Part shown: positions 34,354 to 45,690 of the stretch, piece after piece
How the letters are laid out: each line of letters starts with the position of its first letter
Position numbering within the stretch: position 1 is the stretch's first letter
Assembly (NCBI GenBank): GCA_037127255.1
Contig: JBANSL010000003.1
Span: 44,947,314 to 45,011,313, forward strand
Source of the DNA: Persicaria tinctoria
Taxonomy: Eukaryota; Streptophyta; Magnoliopsida; Caryophyllales; Polygonaceae
Direction: 5' to 3'
DNA length: 64,000 nt
Made by a program: the position numbers and the translations under genes
The notes under the pieces: generated by a model
What the model was told of the DNA's origin: nothing
What the model saw: the letters and a program-made list of their open reading frames with translations, nothing else
The model's database searches: none

Positions 34354-35780
34354 CACATTGAGGATGAGAAACACACAGTGCAATTGAGTTGAGCTCCCAG
34401 CTTAGGAACTGATAGAAGATTGAACTTGAAATCAGGTATATAAAAGACACCAGACAAAGTAATATCCGAAGAAACTCTCACAGTACCAGCCAATGAAACA
34501 GCAACTGATGTAGCATTAGGAAGACTGATCTGAATAGGGCGATTCAAAGGACTCAAATCCATATAGAAATCCAGGTTACGGCAAATATGGTCACTAGCGC
34601 CCGTATCAATTATCCAAGTAAATTTGCCAAAGATAATCCCAGAAGAATTAGTGTGCAAAGAAGATGAAAAGCAGAAAATACCGTCAAAGTTCCCGAAGCT
34701 TGGTGGGTTTGCTGAAGACGGAGAAGCTCGTTGGAGGAGAGCAAGAAGCTGATTATACTGATCATCAGATAAGCCTGGAATAGCTGAAGAAGATGATGGT
34801 GAGGAAGACGAAGCATCATCAGAAGCCATAGAAGAATTGGCAGAGCTCTTGTTCTTTGAATTAGAATTGGATCCAAGAGGATAACCATGGAGCTTATAGC
34901 ACCGATCCACCAAGTGTCCAGTTCTGTTGCAGTGAGAACACACATGCCTTTGTTTTTTGCCGTTGTGACGACTTTGATTCGATGAATCTTTGGAAAGGGA
35001 ATCAGTCTCCTTAGAAGATGAAGACGAAGATGAATCCTTAGAAGACTTGGTAGTGACTGAATTAGCAGAAATATCCATAGGAGATCTAGAAGTTTTCATA
35101 GATCGTTGAGTTTCTTCTTGAGAAAGAAGAAAATAAGCTTGATTAATATCCGGTAATGGAGAATTCATCAGAATACTACTTCGGACTGGCAGATAAAAAT
35201 CATCAAGAACCATTAGAAATTGAAACAAACGGCGTTCTTGATCGCTCTGTTTGAGAGGTTGAGAAAGACCACAATCACTCGGACAAGAACTTGCCGGAAG
35301 AGATCGGAGCGAATCCTGTTCGTCCCAAATTTTCTTGAGACGAGTGAATAATCTAGAAATTGAATTCGATCCCTGCGAGATCGAGTAGATCTGTTGCTCA
35401 GTTGCAAATTTTTTAGCGCCGCTGGAATTTGAGAAGCAAGCAATAAGATCTAGCCAAATCAGACGAGCGTTGCGAGATCCCATAAAACTCTCGGCAATCT
35501 CCTTTGTCATGGCATTCAATAACCAATAAACCACCATATCATTGCAACAGATCCAGTAACGCAGTAATGGAGCACCAGGAGCAGGATGAACGAGTTCCCC
35601 GTCGACGAAGCCAATCATATTTTTGGCGGAAAGCGCAATCTCCATGGCATGTCTCCAGGCGAAGAAACCGGTGTCGTCGAATACCTTGGTGGTGAGGATG
35701 CATCCTAGATTGTCAGAATGATGCAAATACAACGGATCATTGTGATCAATTGAAGGAGCTGTAGAAGTCTCCAAAGCCAT
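34354..35780 (-). pseudogene. Copia-B gag and protease
   Basis: From the ATG at 35780 a continuous frame of about 475 codons gives the copia gag (NDPLYLHHSDN, VYWLLNAMTKEIAESFMGS) and a Ser/Lys-rich linker. The zinc knuckle CSHCNRTGHLVDRCYKLHGY and the protease motif WIIDTGASDHICRN follow. The frame is intact up to the solo-LTR insertion at 34353. Seven further codons of the apparent ORF are LTR sequence. After the insertion the same frame resumes below 32918. Confidence 0.85.
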
Positions 35781-35960
35781 TGATCAAGCGAAGAGGAAGA
35801 TCGAAGAAACCTTACTCCGACGCCATGTTGATGTTCAGATTGGGAAAACCAGAGAAGAGAGGAAGAGAGGGAAAATGAAGAATCTGTATTATTTCTTATG
35901 TTCAACTGATTACAAGATGAGGTCCTATTTATAGAGTTTACAATCCCGACTTACAAAAAC

Positions 35961-36945
35961 CTAAGATAAATACTAGTAATTTTATCTATCTAAAAAACAA
36001 ATAAGAATATTTTAGAAATTGTTTTCCTAAGGAGGTTGACAACTCCTCCTTTTTATTTACCTAATTAAATAATAAGATAGGTAAAATAATTCTCAAAGCC
36101 AAAACTGGACAGAACCCTCGGCGCCAATCCCAGGACCCTTGACGTCGACCCTTCAATAAGCTTGAATCCATGGTGGCGTCTTCTTCTTTCTCGGGATGAT
36201 CGGGTACTCGAATCGCCTTTGCCCACAAAGGGTCAATCTTGATGACATCACTCACTATTGCTCTCCCCTCTCGATTTCCTTGGAGTAGGAGGCTGGTGAG
36301 CATGATGCTCAATATAGCGTTTTGAAACCGAAGATGGTCAAGACGAGTCCTCTGTGACATTATGTGTGATCTTGCAGAGTTATTGACTTATCCCCTAGAG
36401 GAATCATAAATAGAGAACCAATTTGATGAACTTGTTAGAAGACTTGACCTAAGTTAATAATGTGAATATGAGATAAGACTCTTCTTATAGAAACCGACTT
36501 TAAGTATTAATATCGTGTTTTAATGTCATTGATGAATAAATTTGATTAGTAAAATCTTATAAGAGTAGTTATGATATGTTTAAGTGGGCAACATGATATA
36601 AAAGTTGTCTTGAGAATTTGTTATACTGTGTACTTGCTTGTGTTGTCTTGTGATTGTGTTGAATGAATAGCTATAATGGTATTTATAAATAGAGAACCAA
36701 TTTGATGAATTTGGATGAATTAATTTGATAAATGAGATTTTTTTTTATTCTTGTAAATACGTTCGAACATCTTAAAAACTTGCAATTCTTTTACTCTTCT
36801 TCTTAAATGAATAACTTCTTCTTCTTTAATTTGTAGACTTTAACAAGAGAAGAAACTCATTCCTTAACTTGAGCATATACAAACTTGAGCATATACAAAC
36901 GTATTTGATTCAAACTCTAATTAATTCAATGAGGAAGAGTGAGGG
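35961..36945. other. Unassigned stretch with a direct repeat
   Basis: A minus-strand open frame at 36061-36360 shows no recognisable family. AATAGAGAACCAATTTGATG occurs twice, at about 36408 and 36688. No gene is supported. Confidence 0.4.
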
Positions 36946-37419
36946 CTTCTATACAGTGGCGGATCCAGGATTTTTGTCAGAGGGGGGCTGAAAACTACAA
37001 AGGGATGATAGGATCGATGCTTCTCATTAAATAGGATCGATACCTCTCATCAAACTTAGAGTCAAAACTTTTCAAAGCAACATTCGAGGATAAATAGGGT
37101 CGATGCTTTAGCTACATATTAATCTTATAGACAATTTTGAGGGTAAATGACCTTAAAATTTAGATATGAGGTAAATTTGATGCTAATTTTTATATCTACC
37201 CGAATTTTTTGGTCACTCAAATTCATTGAAATTAAATTATGAATTATATTGGGACAGGACATTGACTCATAATATTAAATGTATACGAATCAGTCAGATT
37301 TACACAAATATCATAGCAGAACACCCACACTGCTGAAAAACAACACAATATATGTTTGCATCTTGAACAGTCAACAACTCATACAAACCAAACTCTATCA
37401 ATATATAAAATTCAACTTA

Positions 37420-37810
37420 AAACTCCCTGCTCTCAATCCACAAATTGATTCTCAAATCCACAAATTTACCCCAAATTGATTACTAAATCCAAAATTTTAT
37501 CAGCAAAATCACAAACCATATCAAAATTGACCCAAATTGATTCTCAAATCCACAAATTTTAATCTAAACTAATTGACATCTCAATGAATTCTACTTAAAA
37601 ACAATCTAACTAAATGGTAGAGGAGCAAAACTCCCAAATCTACAAACTACAATTCCAAATCACAAACCACAAATTCATTTCTAACTACAACCACAAACCA
37701 CAATTTCAAATGCAAACACGATTTTATTTCACACAAATCACAAACTCTAATCGAAATTTCTCCAAATTGATTCTCAAATCTCAAATCCACAAATTCTAAT
37801 CTAAATTGAT
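37420..37810. repeat. Degenerate repeats of AAATTGATTCTCAAATC type in hAT-C
   Basis: The phrase AATTGATTCTCAAATC followed by CACAAATT-like words occurs at about 37444, 37527, 37767 and, degraded, elsewhere. The small open frames here are repeat artefacts. Confidence 0.65.
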
Positions 37811-38182
37811 TCTCACCCAACCAATTGAACTTAAAAACAATTAAATTAAATGGAATAGGAAGAAAACTAACTACCTCTTGAAGGTGATCAACGGAATGAA
37901 GAAGAACAACCGTGGAGATTGAAGAGGCGACTGTTGTGCGCCTGTGCGGGAGTGCGCAGCAGGTGAGGGAAAGCAGAAGGATGCCGGCTGGGTTACGGTG
38001 GTCGCCGGCCGGAGGAGCAGCTAGCAGGCGGCAGCGGTGACCGGTTGGGACTTAGCCACTCGGGGACTCTTCGCTTTCTGTGCGATTTTGCGTGTGGCTG
38101 CTAGGGTCTGTATAAAAAAATAAGGGGGAAGGGTTTGGATGTTTTAAAAAAAAAAAACAGATGCAAAAAAATAGGAGAGAGT

Positions 38183-38250
38183 GGGATTCGAACCTGACTT
38201 GTAAGCAAACCCGCAATATACTCCTTCCGCATCCTTCCGCTGTGCCAAGA
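38183..38250 (-). other. tRNA-like box A / box B pair in hAT-C
   Basis: The minus strand reads TTGGCACAGCGGAAGGATGC (box A type), and about 50 bases on, CAGGTTCGAATCCCAC (box B type). The spacing suits an RNA polymerase III promoter. A full cloverleaf was not established. Confidence 0.4.
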
Positions 38251-38605
38251 TGTTTTTGTGTTCTCTATCCACTTTATGTTGTATATATTATTAAAATATC
38301 AGATATATAAAATACCCCTATACCTTTTCCGGGAGGGGGGGGCTTCAGCCACCCCGAGCCCCCCCACAGATCCGCCACTGCTTCTATATATTTATCTATA
38401 TATTTATCTAGGCAGGAAGAGAGGGTGTTTTGCATGACATTTTATCAATCCCAGATTTTAATACTTTTACTCGGTACCGAACGATCACAGATCCGATTCT
38501 TATATTAAAATATTAACTATAATATAATGCGCATTGACTTAATATAATATAAGTAAATCTGAGACACACATGGACCATATAAACATTTATAGAAGATATT
38601 CTTAC

Positions 38606-38677
38606 CACTTGCCTCACTTCAGAAACGGTCGGAAAGAGTTCACCACCTATCTCCTTGCTGGACTGACTACGAGTCAT
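38606..38677 (-). CDS. Possible lone first exon (24 codons), unidentified
   Basis: An ATG at 38677 opens a frame that includes SSKEIGGELFPTVSEVRQV and ends at a good donor, GTAAGA. It has the look of a real plant exon. No following exon was found to the left, where hAT-C interrupts at 38380. The product is not recognised. Confidence 0.2.
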
Positions 38678-38745
38678 TGGTGACCTCCCTCTCTACCCAA
38701 TCATATCTCCATAACCCGAACTGTTCTTTCCCACTTGCTTAACCA

Positions 38746-39278
38746 TGTTAATATATTAGATAGATACTACTCCATATTAGTTACATATCTTTTATTGTAT
38801 CTTAGATTGTAATCTTTTATAGTTATCAAGTTCCTATCTTCTAGGACTTGGTTATTCCCTTGTAACCCTATTTAACTTTACTCATTGAGGAGAAGTAAAT
38901 CATCTTCTTACACTATCTTTCTCTAAGCTTTACATGGTAACAACCTTCTTCGATCCTCTCGATCATCATCATCATGTCTAACACTCTTAGTACTTCTCCT
39001 ACTCAAATTCTGTTTTCCGTTGCCTCCGATGGAACCTCTCCAAATTTCCATCTCCCAAAATTTTGCAATTCGTCTTGATCGAAGCAACTACTCCTTATGG
39101 TGTAACACCATTCGCTCAGCACTCGAGGCTTTTGACTTGGATTCGTTTCTGAACCCTGTCCAGCCTCCCCCGATGACCCTCCCTTCTCCAGTTGCTGAGA
39201 CCTTGCCACTCACAGTCGATGTTGCGCTGTCTGCCTTCACTGCTAAGACTTCTCAATCGAAATCCCCTAATCTTGGGT
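38746..39278 (+). mobile_element. Copia-C: 5' LTR and start of gag only
   Basis: LTR 38746-38934 (189 bp, TGTTAATATA..CTTTACA) is followed by primer-site-like TGGTAACAACC. The gag start (ATG 38974) is frameshifted near 39020, then reads NFAIRLDRSNYSLWCNTIRS, the N-terminal gag motif of copia elements. The copy is cut at 39278, where the LTR-like sequence begins. Confidence 0.75.
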
Positions 39279-40862
39279 GATGGACGGTTTTTTGTTGCGT
39301 AAACCGTATCAAAATAAATTCGAACCTGCCTAACTAATGTAGTGTGGCAAGCTCGAGTCGATCCCACAGAGAATCAAGTATTTCTAAGTAATGTGCACTT
39401 ACCAATTAATAGGAAAAGGGGGGTTTTTGAGTGGTGAAAATAAGAAAGAAAAGAAAATAAACTATAAACAAATTGATGGAGATAACGATTAATAAAATAG
39501 TTTCATCTACAAATATCCACTTTATTTGGTTGAAACGATCCTTGTAACTTCTTCCCGGCCTTTTAGGTTCCTAGAATGCCCTTGTCCCGACCTAATATAG
39601 GTACTAGTCCAATCAGTCCTAGAAACCCTTATCAATCGAACAGTCCCTAAAGAAGAATTTAACCCAATTGATAGCTTTAAGTTCAGAGATTAACCAAGAT
39701 ATTTGCAATCCCTAAAGAAGGATTTAACAACACATCCAACTTCCTACTTATCCAATTAGTTCAATCAGCCCTAAAGGGATAAGTTTGCTACTTGGGTTAA
39801 GATTCGCAATCAGGAATCTACAAAACCCTAGCAAATGAATTGATTCTAACTAGTTGCGCAGACGAGATAGAATAAAACAATCAAACATTCAAGCACAAAG
39901 AAATTGAAGCACTCAAATAAGGAATTAAAGCTTCAAATGGTAGACGAAACGGGAGAGTTTAGGTCTTCATAAAAATAAAACAAAAGACAATTAGGGTTTG
40001 GGAGGAATAATAATCAGTATATATCATAATATATAATATTATAAAATATCTAATTCTATACTCCATATTATCTAATTGTTTTAATCATCTAATTCCTTAG
40101 TTTATGCACTTGAAGATTATCAATTAAGAGAATCCTAGAGGGTAGACTCCATGGCCATGGAGTGCTAAACTCTTCCGTTTCGTCTATGGATTGAAGCTTT
40201 GGTTTGATAAAGTTGTGAGATTTCTATTCTTGTTTTATTCCTATTGATTCATATTGATTCTTTTGCGAATATTGTTGATTTCTTCTAGTCCGTACAACTA
40301 ATTGAGATTATTGCTAGGATTTTGTATATTCCTCGTAGCGAACCTTAATCCATAGTAGTAATCATGCCTTTTTAGGACTCGTAGGACTAAACTGGTGTGT
40401 AGAAAATCAATTATATGTTAAATACTGATTCGTAGCTTGGCGTTGCATGTATCCTGATTAATCCTTAATCTTAATGCTACTATTAGGTTAAATCTTGACC
40501 GTGTTAGGGTTATCTAATTAGTAAGGTTTACTAGGACTCGTAGGACTAGTAATTTACACAAGATCAGGACATGAACAATAATAAGATGAAAAGAGAACTT
40601 GAAGAAGAATTGATGATCAATCAACCAAACTAAAGTGGATATTTGTAGATGAAACTATTTTCTCAAGTGTTATCTCTATTAACTTGTTTATAGTTTCTTT
40701 TCTCATCTTCAATCACCAAAACCCCTCTTTCCTACTAATTGGTAAATATACATTGCTTAGGAATACTTGATTCTCTGTGGGACCGACCTCTTACTTGCTT
40801 ACTATACTAGTTTGTAGGTTTGAGTTATACTTTGATAGGAACAACGACAGTTTCCTCCTGTC
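39279..40862. repeat. Inverted pair of LTR-like sequences related to the solo LTR at 32918-34353
   Basis: 39279 to about 40010 (TGATGGACGGTTTTTTGTTG...) matches the start of the solo LTR read on its minus strand. About 40110-40862 carries a more distant copy in the opposite direction: CTTAGGAATACTTGATTCTC, then GACCGACCTCTTACTTG. Shared phrases include GAGAATCAAGTATTTCT and TAGTAGGAAAGAGGGGTTTT-like words. The block between them is AT-rich. No protein is encoded. Confidence 0.65.
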
Positions 40863-41112
40863 ACTAGACCCAGGTGGAGGGTAAGTGTATGTAGGAAAAG
40901 ATGAATTAGGATAAAATTTGGGCTGCTATATTACAAAACGCCACACAAATTTGGTTATGTTTAAAAAAACCACCCATGAGGGTTTTCTATTATTTTATAT
41001 AGTGCTTGTAAAATTATTCAATTATTAACTCTATACTTCAAATAACTAATGAAGATGGAAAATTTCATAACGCGTTAGTTTAAAGTAGCATTTTAGTTCC
41101 TTAAGTATTTTT
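40863..41112. other. Unassigned AT-rich gap
   Basis: No gene or repeat end was identified between the inverted LTR pair and LINE-B. Confidence 0.4.
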
Positions 41113-41193
41113 TTAAAAGGTAAGATTTTGGTTGGTAATCAGGTCTTGTTGACCCACTAACCAATAGCGTCCTTTAGGACGAGATCTTTAAAC

Positions 41194-41640
41194 TCAGAGT
41201 GACCCACTATTGACGCACCATCCATCAAGAAACCCAAGGAAGTTGCTTTTGTCAGCCACTTGATTAAATTCCTGGAATATGTGACAGACAGGAGCACAAT
41301 CAAAGTCTTGAAGCAGGATAAGGTGATATGTGATTGCCATCTCAATCTCTCGAGGGCACCTCCAAATCAACCCCTTTAAGAGCATTGATTAGGGTTAAGA
41401 TATCCCCTTGCACTTTAATCTATTGAATTCCAAGCTCCTTGGCAGCCATCAACCCTAATCTAAGACCAAGGGCTTCAACTATAAGTATCGACACAGCCCG
41501 CAACGAATGGCATCGCAAGCCTGAACGTGACCAAAGTTGTCCCAGAAAACAAAACCCACCGCGACTTCATCTGAAATTAATTTTGAACTATCAAAATTAA
41601 TCTTATCCACACCTTTAGGTGGCTTTTCCATGTAGTTTTG
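41194..41640 (-). pseudogene. LINE-B RNase H-like domain remnant
   Basis: The minus strand reads KINFDSSKLISDEVAVGFVF, then GHVQACDA, and later HLILLQDFDCAPVCHIFQEF followed by NQVADKS. This is the same domain order as the LINE-A C-terminus. Frame changes and stops are present. Confidence 0.7.
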
Positions 41641-42757
41641 TTTATTCCTTGCCTTTGATGTAGTTCTCGGCTCTTTAGGTTAAATTTCTTCCCAAAAGAG
41701 TTGTTTTGATTGTTCCCAATATTGTAATTGTTGCCTCAAGTATCCTATTTGTGATTGTTTCCTTGATAACCTAGTGTCGTTGAATACAACTTTGTTTCGG
41801 AGTGTCCAGATTCTCCACCATAATGTGGCAAAACATGTTTTCTATTTTATTGCCATCGATGAAAAAATCTCAATGACAATTTCCATAATTGTCTTTTCCT
41901 GTGGGTTCACTCTTATAGTATGTGATTCAATGCTAATGTTTGTTGTCTTAATTAATTCCATGGAGTGTCTACATTGGTAGTCCTTTCATTGGTAGCCATT
42001 TTTGTATTAGCCTCCATAGGAAATTCTTTACTTTTGGGAAGCATTCTATCTTCCAAACCCGTGCATTCTCACTTTCTAGTGCTCTGGTATTTTCCATAAT
42101 CATGTTCAGAGCTAATGTCGTGGAGAACCGTCCATGTGAACTGACTTTCTAGTAGAGTTTGTCTTCGATTTAATTAATTGGGATGTTAATATTTAGAATC
42201 TTATCGATTATTCAGTGGGTACTTTGTTTCGTCATTCTTCAATTTTCCACTTTTTATTGCTACTTATATACTGTAATAGTCAGCTGTTTCATTTGTGTCT
42301 ACCGAACCAGTTGGAAGGCAGTTCCCTAGCAAATTCTATCCTTTTAGTCATTCATCTTTCTAAAATTTGATCTTCCTTCAATTCCCAACTTTCCATATCA
42401 ATCCTTGACATTATTCACTTTTCAATTCCATCAATTTTCTCCATTGTCATGATGTTTTTTTCTTGCTTTTGTATTCCCTTAGTGTTGTTCTTCATGTATT
42501 TTTCTTTAATTACCTGGACCCAAATGTTGTTTGGTTCTGCAAGATTTTTCATAGTAGTTTCATTTAGAGAGCTTTATTCAGGTCTTTGTTTTGTTAAGAT
42601 TCAGTCCTCTTTATTCTTTTGGTCTACATATTCTATCTCATCCCATTAGGGTTTGTAGCTTATATATTTCTTCCTGAAGAAGGTCCTATTAATCTGATCT
42701 AGTTCCTTGTGATTTGCTAAAGCTTTTGATCACATAGTATGGTTTTGTTGTCATATT

Positions 42758-43430
42758 CTATTTGATCGAAATAGACCTGCCTTGTTCTAATAGCGTGTTG
42801 GCTTTCCATTTTGTCAATTGAGACTTTGTTCTTGTGATCGTCTCTTTAAAAATGTCTCTACTAACCTTTTCATTGATGATGGGGCACCCAAGGTACTTGT
42901 CAAGCATTTTTTGGTTCGTCATATTTAGGATACTTTGGATGTTTTTTTTTTGTTGCATAGGTACCCTGAAGTCACTTGTAATGACGATTTATGAAAGTAA
43001 ACACTACATAATTCATCAACTATTATTTGTTTTACTTGCGTACATGAATCTTGGGTGGCTTTTGCAAAGATCATCATGTCATCTGTAAATAATAGAAATG
43101 GGATCTCAGTTCTAAATTTCGTCACCTCGAACCCAATTGATTTATTTATTTCAAGGCAGGTTCTTTGTAGTTTCCTAGCCAAGATTTCAGCACCCACAAT
43201 AAAAAGAAGCGATGAGATAGGATTGCCCTGCCTTCATAACCAACGCGGATAGAAGATCTTAGACGTCCCATCATTGACTAACATCGAGAACGTCGCTGTA
43301 GTCACACTCTTCCATCCATGTAACTAAAGTTGTACAAAAGCCAAATTTTCTCATAACTTTAAAAAGAAATTCCCATTCAATCCCGACATAAGCTTTCTTC
43401 ATGTCTAATTTAATTGTCATCCATCTGTCA
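42758..43430 (-). pseudogene. LINE-B reverse transcriptase remnants
   Basis: Three open pieces cover the RT palm: the WMTIKLDMKKAY region, ILARKLQRTCLEINKSIGFE with FTDDMMIFAKAT, and DKYLGCPIINEKVSRDIFKE with SQLTKWKANTL. They align with LINE-A 7100-7760 in the same order. Frameshifts separate the pieces. Confidence 0.75.
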
Positions 43431-43436
43431 TTTCCT

Positions 43437-43612
43437 TTCCCGGTCTTGAAGTAGTGTTACATTGATCAAACGAGCGACATTAGCTTTTAGCTATGGGTAC
43501 TATCCACATTGTCATCCATCTGTCATTTCCATCCGGGGTTCGAACTGAGGACCTATGGGTCCTACCCACAAGTCCTTTCCGGTGAGCCAATCCAGAATGG
43601 TTTTATATTCTC
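43437..43612 (-). mobile_element. SINE-like tRNA-derived unit next to LINE-B
   Basis: The minus strand carries box A (TTGGCTCACCGGAAAGGAC, about 43593) and box B (AGTTCGAACCCC, about 43540) with SINE-like spacing. It is followed by a body CCCATAGCTAAAAGCTAATG. Ends and a target duplication could not be fixed. Confidence 0.5.
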
Positions 43613-43841
43613 CTTGTCCTGCTGTAGCGTAACATAAGCACTTGGTTCCAGTTAACCGAAGTAAAGTAATCGAGTACTTGCTTATTGGTAAGCTATACAC
43701 CAATCTTTCCACTGATGAATCTGTGATTAAGTAAGATAATCGAGTTTTTGGAGTTTCAAGGTTAGATTTGGAGCTCATTAATTAGGTTTAAACTTTCAAT
43801 TTCCAGGTTACTAGATTTGCATCTGGAGTTTCTTCTTCATT
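43613..43841. other. Unassigned flank left of Copia-D
   Basis: A minus-strand ATG at 43778 opens about 70 codons (MSSKSNLETPKTRLSYLITD) that run into the SINE-like unit. The family is not recognised, and there is no further support for a gene. Confidence 0.3.
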
Positions 43842-44228
43842 AATTATGATAGATTACATAGGTCTCCTATTGTATAGTGGGCTGAAAGCCCGTTAAGGCC
43901 CAATACCTTGTAACCTATATATATGTTACATCAATGAATGGAAACCCTCAAGGAGGACATTACAATCAATCTCATGATCTTACATGGTATCACAGCCTAA
44001 GATCCAAAGACCCTAAATTCTTTTTCTCTAACCCTAGCCGCCACCTCCTTCTCTCTCCCCTCGCCGTCTCTCTCATCGCCGCCAATCTCCCACCGTCGGC
44101 CAAACCCTAGCGCGCCCGCGCCACCTCCCAACGCGGCCGCGCCACATCCCACCGTCGGCCCCCCCTCCTTCTCTCTCTCGCTCGCTAGCCCTTCTGCACC
44201 CCGCCCTTAGCCTTCCCTTCTCATCCCA

Positions 44229-45690
44229 ATGGCTAACCCACAACCTACCGACCCTATTAAGCCACCCTACCATTCCGCCCTCACCATCTCCAACATCAAA
44301 AATTGCATCCCTATCATTCTTGATCATGAGTCCAGTACCTACACCATGTGGTCGCACCTTTTCACGACCCATGTTAAGGCTCATAAAGTCCTCCACCACA
44401 TCGACTCCTCCGCTAACCGCCCTGCAAGCGAAGACGACGATCTCTTCGCTCAACTTGACACCATTGTTCTTCAATGGATCTTTAACACCATCTCAAAAGA
44501 TCTTTTGACCACCATCCTTGACCCCAAAGACAACGCCTTGAAAGCTTGGAAAAAACTTCAGGATCTTTTTCAAGACAACAAGTCCACCCGTGCTGTCTAT
44601 CTCGAGCACGAATTCTCAGGTTGCAAGCTTTCCTCTTTTCCGTCGATATCTGCCTACTGTCAACACATCAAGACCCTGGCTGATCAGCTCGACGCTGTCG
44701 ATTCCAAACCCAGTGCCACCCGTCTGGTTCTCCAGGTTCTCTCTGGTCTCCCTCCTGAATACAACGCTGCTGCTACTCATATCCAGCAGACAGAGCCTCT
44801 CCCTACATTCGAGAAGACCCGGTCTCAACTGATCCTGGAGGAGACTCGCATTCAACGTCAGACAACCGACGCCGCCAAAGACAAGACGGCATTGGTCTCA
44901 TCCAGCGACATCATCGAACAACTCGCCCTCCAGCTAGGCCGCACCAACGATCAGCAAGGACCTAGAGGCGGCGGCCGCAGCACCTGGCGCCCGCAGCAAC
45001 ATGATAACCGCCACCCCTCTTGGTACCCCAACCCTGGCTACCCTCCTTGGATGCCCTATGGCTACCCCGGTGCGTCGTTTCGTGGACCTGCCCCGCATCC
45101 CAACCACCAGCAGGGCTTGTTGGGTCCTGCTCCCCGTCCATCGTCCGATCAGGCATACCCGACTGATGTGCACAACGCCTTCTCTTCCATGCAGCTGACA
45201 CCTCCTGACGGCTCTTGGTACATGGACACTGGCGCTACCTCTCATATGACGAACTCCTCAGGTACTCTCTCATCTCATTCTTTTAAGGGTCCTGCTCATT
45301 CTATTATCGTTGGCAACGGTGGTCGCCTTGCTACTTCGGGCATTGGCCACACCACACTACCAACCCCTACCAATCCTTTGCACCTAAACAATGTCCTTAT
45401 TGCCCCCAAACTTGTCAAAAACCTTATCTCTGTCCGTCGGTTTACCACTGACAATGATGTTTCTCTTGAGTTTGATCCGTTTGGTTTCTCTGTGAAGGAT
45501 CTTACTACGGGGGTTACTCGCCTGAGATGTAATAGCACTGGGGAGCTCTATCCTGTGTCGTCGCCTTCACCATCCAGCCCGTCAAGTCCAGTCGCCCTCT
45601 CGGCATCATCATCCAGTCTTTGGCATGCTCGTCTTGGTCATCCCAGTCCTGCAGTTTTAGATCTACTTCGTTCAGTCTTGTCATTTGTAA
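44229..45690 (+). CDS. Copia-D gag and protease
   Basis: The ATG at 44229 opens about 480 useful codons. The gag has SSTYTMWSHLFTTHVKAHKV and QWIFNTISKDLLTTILDPKD, typical of copia UBN2-type gag. A Gln/Pro/Gly-rich linker (RGGGRSTWRPQQH) replaces a clear zinc knuckle. The protease motif WYMDTGATSHMTNSSG follows, then the pre-integrase start LWHARLGHPSPAVLDLL. A one-base frame change at about 45665-45690 ends this frame (stop at 45731). Confidence 0.88.

Larger units (their letters stand above)
29892..35955 (-). mobile_element. Copia-B: Ty1/copia element, minus strand, split by a solo LTR
   Basis: The 5-bp duplication AAAAC is at 29887-29891 and 35956-35960. LTRs: 3' LTR 29892-30042 (151 bp), with a polypurine tract (minus GAGAGGGGG) just inside it, and 5' LTR 35826-35955 (130 bp). 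The two LTRs agree closely except that the 5' copy lacks about 21 bp at its outer end. Inside the 5' LTR a primer-site-like TGGCGTCGGAG is found. Gag, PR, IN, RT and RNase H follow in copia order. Confidence 0.85.
36954..38380. mobile_element. hAT-C: non-autonomous hAT-type element
   Basis: The 8-bp duplication CTTCTATA lies at 36946-36953 and 38381-38388. Terminal inverted repeats are CAGTGGCGGATCCAGG and CAGTGGCGGATCTGTG. These fit hAT elements, and no transposase is coded. The interior has an AT-rich part with repeats and a GC-rich leader-like block (37870-38110). Near the right end is a tRNA-like sequence. Confidence 0.9.
41113..43436 (-). mobile_element. LINE-B: 5'-truncated, decayed L1-type LINE related to LINE-A
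   Basis: Minus-strand frames carry the same motifs as LINE-A. These are WMTIKLDMKKAY near 43400, ILARKLQ and FLLFTDDMMIFAKA (43090-43190, active FADD-type box kept as FTDD), then DKYLGCPIINEKV (42900). RNase H motifs KINFDSSKL and HIFQEFNQVADKS occur at 41250-41620. Stops are numerous. The short A-run near 41107-41117 may mark the 3' end. No convincing target duplication was found, so the ends are approximate. Confidence 0.75.

Noticed and set aside
36061..36360. 99-codon minus-strand frame as a gene
   Set aside because: No recognised domain, splice context or neighbour supports it.
44616..45245. Long minus-strand open frames opposite Copia-D gag
   Set aside because: They are shadows of the GC-rich gag frame and have no recognised motifs.
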